NCBI RefSeq assembly: GCF_001598855.1
Contig: NZ_BCZS01000016.1
Location: 62,001-126,000, forward strand
DNA: 64,000 nucleotides
Reading direction: 5' to 3'
Source of the DNA: Pluralibacter gergoviae ATCC 33028 = NBRC 105706
GTDB lineage: Bacteria; Pseudomonadota; Gammaproteobacteria; Enterobacterales; Enterobacteriaceae
Part shown: one piece after another, positions 56,883-64,000 of the stretch
Numbering within the stretch: position 1 is the stretch's first letter
Layout: every line of letters begins with the position of its first letter
Program-made: the position numbers and the translations under genes
Notes under the pieces: model-generated
Databases searched by the model: none
Seen by the model: only the letters and a program-made list of their open reading frames with translations
Told to the model about the DNA's origin: nothing

Positions 56883-56935
56883 TTTTTAGCCTGAATGAGA
56901 GTGTTAACGAAAAAGCAGGATAGCGGAAGTTACAT

Positions 56936-56952
56936 TGTTTATGAAAGATTAA
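56936..56952 (+). promoter_or_regulatory. Possible PhoP box in the rstA promoter
   Basis: TGTTTA, five bases, then GATTAA. The first half fits the PhoP repeat (T/G)GTTTA exactly; the second half is imperfect, as in the E. coli rstA site as I remember it. It lies about 55 bases before the rstA ATG, and rstAB is known to be PhoP-activated in E. coli. Confidence 0.5.
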
Positions 56953-57007
56953 TGGCAGCCCCCCGTCCGGCGGTGTATTTTAGCTTTTTTTGCTGTGCGC
57001 TCAGACT

Positions 57008-57727
57008 ATGAATAAGATTGTATTTGTTGAAGACGAGCCCGAAGTCGGCTCGCTGATTGCCGCCTACCTCGGCAGGCACGATATGGACGTCATCGTTGAA
57101 CCTCGCGGCGACCGCGCCGAAGAGGTGGTGATGCGGGAAAATCCGGATCTGGTGCTGCTGGACATTATGCTGCCCGGCAAAGACGGTATGACCCTGTGCC
57201 GCGATCTGCGCAGCCAGTGGCAGGGACCCATCGTCCTGCTCACCTCCCTCGACAGCGACATGAACCACATTCTGGCGCTCGAAATGGGCGCCAGCGACTA
57301 TATTCTGAAAACCACGCCGCCCGCGGTGCTGCTGGCCCGCCTGCGGCTGCACCTGCGCCAGCACGTCGCCCGCGCTGACGCCCCGGCGCCCGCCGCCGGC
57401 CTGACGCCGCACAAGGCCCTGCGCTTCGGCACCCTGACCATCGATCCGGCTAATCGCCAGGTGCTGCTCAGCGGCGACCCGGTTGCCCTGTCCACCGCCG
57501 ACTTCGATCTGCTGTGGGAGCTGGCAACCCACGCCGGGCAGATCATGGACCGCGACGCGCTGCTGAAAAATCTGCGCGGCGTCAGCTACGACGGAATGGA
57601 CCGCAGCGTTGATGTGGCGGTCTCAAGATTGCGTAAAAAGCTGCTCGACAGCGCCACCGAACCCTACCGGATCAAAACCGTGCGCAATAAGGGCTATCTG
57701 TTTGCGCCCCACGCCTGGGAAAGCTGA
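57008..57727 (+). CDS. rstA: RstA, OmpR-type response regulator
   Basis: 239 residues, E. coli length. The receiver domain (1-120) has the acidic pair near residue 9, the phosphorylation site Asp52 (LLDIMLPGKDG) and Lys101-type lysine (YILKTT). The C-terminal winged helix (about 138-235) includes the recognition helix region DRSVDVAVSRLRKKL. It controls acid-, iron- and Mg-related genes with RstB and is linked to PhoPQ. It begins 24 bases before rstB (gap between genes). Confidence 0.96.
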   Translation: MNKIVFVEDEPEVGSLIAAYLGRHDMDVIVEPRGDRAEEVVMRENPDLVLLDIMLPGKDGMTLCRDLRSQWQGPIVLLTSLDSDMNHILALEMGASDYILKTTPPAVLLARLRLHLRQHVARADAPAPAAGLTPHKALRFGTLTIDPANRQVLLSGDPVALSTADFDLLWELATHAGQIMDRDALLKNLRGVSYDGMDRSVDVAVSRLRKKLLDSATEPYRIKTVRNKGYLFAPHAWES

Positions 57728-57751
57728 TTTGCCGCACATTCGGGAGCCGGG

Positions 57752-59050
57752 ATGAAAAAGTTATTCGTGCAGTTCTATCTGCTGCTGTTCGTCTGTTTTC
57801 TGGTGATGACCATGCTGGTCGGGCTGGTCTATAAATTCACCGCCGAGCGCGCGGGCAGGCAGTCGCTTGACGATCTGATGAAAAGCTCGCTCTACCTGAT
57901 GCGCAGCGAGCTGCGCGAAATTCCGCCCCGGGACTGGAACAAGACGCTTAAAGAGCTGGATTTAAACCTGTCGTTCGATCTGCGCATTGAGCCGCTGAAT
58001 AAGTTTCAGCTGCCGGATGCCTCCATGCAGCACCTGCGCGCCGGGGATATTGTCGCCCTGGACGACCAGTACACGTTTATTCAGCGCATTCCCCGCAGCC
58101 ACTACGTGCTGGCGGTCGGCCCGGTGCCCTACCTTTACTACCTTCACGAAATGCGGCTGCTCGATATGGCGCTGATTGCGTTTATCGCCGTCTCGCTGGC
58201 TTTTCCGGTCTTCATCTGGATGCGCCCCCACTGGCAGGAGATGCTGCGCATCGAGACCGCCGCCCAGCGCTTCGGCGAAGGGCACCTTGCCGAGCGGATC
58301 CACTTCGACGATATGTCGAGCTTTGCCCGCCTCGGCGCCACCTTCAACCAGATGGCGGACAATATCAATACGCTCATCGCCAGCAAAAAGCAGCTGATTG
58401 ACGGCATCGCCCACGAGCTGCGCACGCCGCTGGTGCGCCTGCGCTACCGGCTGGCGATGAGCGACAACCTGACCGAAGCCGAATCACAGGCGCTGAACCG
58501 CGATATCGGCCAGCTGGAGGCGCTGATTGAGGAGTTGCTGACCTACGCCCGCCTCGACCGGCCGCAAAACGAGCTGCAGCTGACGCAGCCGGATCTGCCG
58601 GGCTGGATAGCCGCCCACGTCGAGGATATCCAGAGCGTTAATCCCCAGCGCGAAGTGACCCTGGCGCAAGCCGCGAGCGGCGATTACGGCGCGCTCGATA
58701 TGCGGCTAATGGAGCGGGTGCTGGATAATCTGGTCAACAACGCCATGCGCTACAGCAGCGAAAAGGTCCAGGTCAGCCTGACCCAGCGCGGCGGCCGGGC
58801 GACGCTAACCGTAGACGACGACGGGCCGGGCATCGCCCCCGAGGCCCGGGAGCAGGTGTTCGAACCCTTCGTACGCCTCGATCCGAGCCGCGACCGCGCC
58901 ACCGGCGGCTGCGGGCTGGGTCTGGCGATTGTGCACTCCATCGCCCAGGCGATGTCCGGCGAGGTGGCGTGCGATGCCAGTTCGCTGGGCGGGGCGCGGT
59001 TTAGCTTTAGCTGGCCGGTGAATGGGGCGTCTGTGGCGTCAGTGGCTTAA
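57752..59050 (+). CDS. rstB: RstB, sensor histidine kinase
   Basis: 432 residues. TM1 (about 8-28), periplasmic sensor (about 30-135), TM2 (about 136-156), HAMP (about 157-210), phosphorylation box with His221 (GIAHELRTPLVRLR), and the ATPase domain with LVNNAMRYS (N box), DDDGPGI (G1) and GCGLGLAI (G2). It phosphorylates RstA. Two REP-like hairpins follow the gene. Confidence 0.96.
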   Translation: MKKLFVQFYLLLFVCFLVMTMLVGLVYKFTAERAGRQSLDDLMKSSLYLMRSELREIPPRDWNKTLKELDLNLSFDLRIEPLNKFQLPDASMQHLRAGDIVALDDQYTFIQRIPRSHYVLAVGPVPYLYYLHEMRLLDMALIAFIAVSLAFPVFIWMRPHWQEMLRIETAAQRFGEGHLAERIHFDDMSSFARLGATFNQMADNINTLIASKKQLIDGIAHELRTPLVRLRYRLAMSDNLTEAESQALNRDIGQLEALIEELLTYARLDRPQNELQLTQPDLPGWIAAHVEDIQSVNPQREVTLAQAASGDYGALDMRLMERVLDNLVNNAMRYSSEKVQVSLTQRGGRATLTVDDDGPGIAPEAREQVFEPFVRLDPSRDRATGGCGLGLAIVHSIAQAMSGEVACDASSLGGARFSFSWPVNGASVASVA

Positions 59051-59080
59051 ACGCATTGTTCGGGCGTTTGCGCCGCTTTC

Positions 59081-59111
59081 TGCCGGGCGGCGCTGCGCTT
59101 GCCCGGCCTGC
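59081..59111. repeat. REP-like element (left half of a pair) between rstB and tus
   Basis: An imperfect palindrome, TGCCGGGCGGCGCTGCGCTTG followed by CCCGGCCTGC, the standard enterobacterial REP form. It faces a second copy 25 bases away in the opposite direction, making a BIME. REP pairs can stabilise upstream mRNA or bind gyrase. Confidence 0.8.
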
Positions 59112-59136
59112 ACTCCCGGCGGAGTCTGAGTCATGC

Positions 59137-59172
59137 GTAGGCCCGCGCAAGCGAAGCGCCGCCGGGCGCTAC
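59137..59172. repeat. REP-like element (right half of the pair)
   Basis: GTAGGCCCGCGCAAGCGAAGC then GCCGCCGGGCGCTAC, inverted with respect to the copy at 59081. Together they form a BIME in the gap before the Ter site. Confidence 0.78.
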
Positions 59173-59237
59173 CACCGCGCATAACCGCCCTGCTCAGCCC
59201 CTTGCACAACGCCAGACCGTGCCCTATAGTTAGTCTC

Positions 59238-59260
59238 AATAAGTATGTTGTAACTAATGA
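59238..59260 (+). other. Ter site (replication fork trap) upstream of tus
   Basis: AATAAGTATGTTGTAACTAA plus three bases (TGA). It matches the E. coli TerB core (AGNATGTTGTAACTAA) exactly and differs only at the 3' end. It sits seven bases before the tus ATG, as TerB does in E. coli, so Tus bound here would also repress its own gene. From what is known of TerB, the blocking face carries the C opposite G6, which would stop forks coming from the rstB side; that direction is inference. Confidence 0.93.
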
Positions 59261-59267
59261 GATTACA

Positions 59268-60200
59268 ATGGCAGATTACGACCTGATAGACCGCCTTACC
59301 TCAACCTTTCGCCAGATGGAGCAGGCCTTGCTTGAGCTGGAACCGCTGCTGACCGCCCCGCGCCTGCTGGCGGCAAGGGTGTTTTCCCTGCCGGAGGTGA
59401 GCAAAACCGACGAGCACGCCGAGCTGGCGTCAATTAACGTTACCCAGCACCTCGGCCAGACGGCGCTGGAGATGGCTCTGAGCCACTTCCGCCACCTGTT
59501 TATCCAGCAGCAGTCGGAGAACCGCAGCAGCAAGGCGGCGGTGCGCCTGCCCGGCGTCATTTGCCTGCACGCCGACGGACGGCAGCTGGCCGCCATTGAG
59601 GATAAGGTGATGGCGATCAACCGCCTGAAGGCCGCCTTTGAACAGATCGTGACCGTCGAGTCCGGGCTGCCTTCGGCGGCGCGCTTCGAGTGGGTGCACC
59701 ACCATCTTCCGGGGCTGATCACCCTCAGCGCCTACCGCAGCCTGACGCTGCTGCGCGATCCGGCCACCGTGCGCTTCGGCTGGGCCAACAAGCACATTAT
59801 CAAGAACCTGACCCGCGACGAGGTGCTGGCGATGCTGGAGAAGAGCCTCAAGTCGCCCAGGGCGGTGCCGCCGTTCAGCCGCGAACAGTGGCAGGCAAAG
59901 CTTGAGCGGGAGTATCAGGATATTGCTGCCTTGCCGCAGCAGGCGAAGCTAAAAATTAAGCGGCCGGTGAAGGTCCAGCCGATCGCGCGGGTGTGGTACG
60001 CGGGCAACCAGAAGCAGGTGCAGTACGCCTGCCCCGGCCCGCTTATCGCGCTCATGACCGGTAGCAAGGGGGTTAGCGTACCGGATATCGGAGAACTGCT
60101 GAACTACGATGCCGATAACGTCCGGCACCGCTATAAACCCGAGGCGCAGCCGCTGCGGGAGATGATCCCCCGGCTGCATTTATATCTCGCCAGCGAGTGA
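59268..60200 (+). CDS. tus: Tus, replication terminus-binding protein
   Basis: 310 residues, one more than E. coli. It binds Ter sites as a monomer and halts the replication fork from one side. Conserved basic DNA-contact stretches include the region [18 protein letters not shown] (about 171-188) and [27 protein letters not shown] (given here only as residues about 228-254). The ATG at 59268 lies just past the Ter site; the frame is open to 59133 but that part crosses the REP pair. Confidence 0.96.
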   Translation: MADYDLIDRLTSTFRQMEQALLELEPLLTAPRLLAARVFSLPEVSKTDEHAELASINVTQHLGQTALEMALSHFRHLFIQQQSENRSSKAAVRLPGVICLHADGRQLAAIEDKVMAINRLKAAFEQIVTVESGLPSAARFEWVHHHLPGLITLSAYRSLTLLRDPATVRFGWANKHIIKNLTRDEVLAMLEKSLKSPRAVPPFSREQWQAKLEREYQDIAALPQQAKLKIKRPVKVQPIARVWYAGNQKQVQYACPGPLIALMTGSKGVSVPDIGELLNYDADNVRHRYKPEAQPLREMIPRLHLYLASE

Positions 60201-60235
60201 TCGCGGATCTCGCCGGCGAGTAAGCAACTGGCCCG

Positions 60236-61639
<1,404 letters not shown>

Positions 61640-61982
61640 TACTTTCTCCTTGAACATTGAAGTTAGCGACATTGCTCAGGTGCCGGCCAGGATTAAGAGC
61701 CTATTCCATTAGGCTAATTTACTTGCCATTTAAGCGCCGGGCAGTGCTCGAACAAAATCCGCCGGATTTTGAACGCCCTTCAGGGCGGCCCGAAGGGTGA
61801 GCGCAGCGAATAATCCTCACGTACCGCAGTACGCTCCGGTTTCTCCGCGCTGGCTGACGCTAAACTGGCTGCGACATAAATGCCTACTGGAATAGGCTCT
61901 AAGTATTGTTCTTTTTCACCATCTCATATGGCGCTTTGTGCGCTCTTCAAGGCCCGGCGCTGATACCGCCGGGCATTACTGC
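61640..61982. other. fumA-fumC intergenic region
   Basis: 343 bases with no gene. Bases 61697-61899 are a MITE-like repeat (listed separately). The stretches at either side hold the fumC ribosome site (AAGGAGAAAG region near 61645) and the sequence just past the fumA stop. Confidence 0.6.
61697..61899. mobile_element. MITE-like repeat, 203 bp, with 18-bp terminal inverted repeats
   Basis: The left end GAGCCTATTCCATTAGGC (61697-61714) and right end GCCTACTGGAATAGGCTC (61882-61899) are inverted repeats with one mismatch. The direct repeat TAA flanks both ends (61694-61696 and 61900-61902), which looks like a 3-bp target duplication. No transposase is encoded. Inside are hairpins such as CAAAATCC-GCC-GGATTTTG and CGCCCT-TC-AGGGCG, so the transcript would be highly folded. 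This fits a non-autonomous miniature transposable element; I cannot name its parent family. Confidence 0.75.
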
Positions 61983-63629
<1,647 letters not shown>

Positions 63630-63827
63630 TGTTCTCTCACTTACAGCGTTGACTAATTGTATTCACGGCCACTTTCACTGTGACCTGTTAAAAGCGAGTC
63701 GACTTATCCTACACAATTTTTTAACAAAAACTGAGACTGGGACGACTTTTTCCTTGAGAAGGTTACTTCCCGGCGGATTCTTGGTTTAATAAGCGCAGAT
63801 AAAATCTGGTGTATACAGGGTCTTATA

Positions 63828-64000
63828 ATGAAAAAGCTCATCAACTCAGTACAAAACTACGCCTGGGGCAGCAAAACCGCCCTGACCGACCTCTACGGCA
63901 TCGCCAATCCGGAGAATAAACCGATGGCCGAGCTGTGGATGGGCGCACATCCGAAAAGCAGCTCTAAGGTACTGGACGCCGACGGCCAGCCGCGCCCGCT
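63828..64000 (+). CDS. manA: ManA, mannose-6-phosphate isomerase (N-terminal part)
   Basis: 57 codons are visible before the window ends. The start MKKLINSVQNYAWGSKTAL and AELWMGAHPKSSS closely match E. coli ManA. The zinc enzyme interconverts mannose-6-phosphate and fructose-6-phosphate. Its position next to fumA is as in E. coli. Confidence 0.96.
   Translation, partial: MKKLINSVQNYAWGSKTALTDLYGIANPENKPMAELWMGAHPKSSSKVLDADGQPRP

Overview
The window comes from a gammaproteobacterial chromosome, family Enterobacteriaceae. Gene order and protein sequence match the E. coli blocks smrA-abgRABT-ogt-fnr-uspE and pntBA-ydgH-ydgI-folM-ydgC-rstAB-tus-fumC-fumA-manA. Base composition is clearly richer in G+C than E. 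coli. Malonate decarboxylase, chromosomal fosA and aromatic-ring catabolism point towards the Klebsiella/Enterobacter/Kosakonia side of the family; the genus cannot be fixed from the sequence alone. A tus gene with a Ter site just upstream places the window in the replication terminus region.

Layout. 1-2.8 kb: end of a malonate decarboxylase cluster (mdcF end, mdcG, mdcH, convergent mdcR). 2.9-6 kb: a GNAT/fosA pair, the yedE-yedF sulfur-uptake pair, and an orphan MarA paralogue. 6.2-12 kb: benzoate to catechol to cis,cis-muconate (benABCD, catA) with a divergent IclR regulator. 12-17 kb: an AraC regulator, aldehyde dehydrogenase, outer-membrane protein and GMC alcohol oxidoreductase. 17-25 kb: umuDC, a DUF969/DUF979/DUF2891 operon, a LysR regulator with two short-chain dehydrogenases, and nudI. 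25-31 kb: beta-ketoadipate branch (pcaIJFBDC) with divergent pcaR. 31-41 kb: smrA, abg genes, ogt, fnr, three small genes, uspE. 42-50 kb: PQQ dehydrogenase, chemoreceptor, frmRA, a TauE/DUF1634 pair, leuE. 50-64 kb: pntAB, ydgH, ydgI, folM, ydgC, rstAB, tus, fumC, a 203-bp MITE-like repeat, fumA, start of manA.

How the genes work together. The strongest theme is aromatic catabolism. Ben enzymes and CatA turn benzoate into muconate, and the pca genes turn carboxymuconate and 3-oxoadipate into succinyl-CoA and acetyl-CoA. The linking muconate enzymes (catB, catC) and protocatechuate dioxygenase (pcaGH) are not in the window. Both IclR regulators have nearly the same DNA-reading helix, and both divergent promoters carry two CGATWATCG sites exactly 19 bp apart, so the two branches may share control. 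The neighbouring GMC oxidoreductase and aldehyde dehydrogenase could oxidise an alcohol (possibly an aryl alcohol) to an acid that feeds benzoate catabolism; this is inference.

I found no tRNA, rRNA, CRISPR array, prophage or complete insertion sequence. Most of the second half is conserved core genome. The accessory content is mainly in 2.6-31 kb, 38.8-40.1 kb and 42-49 kb.
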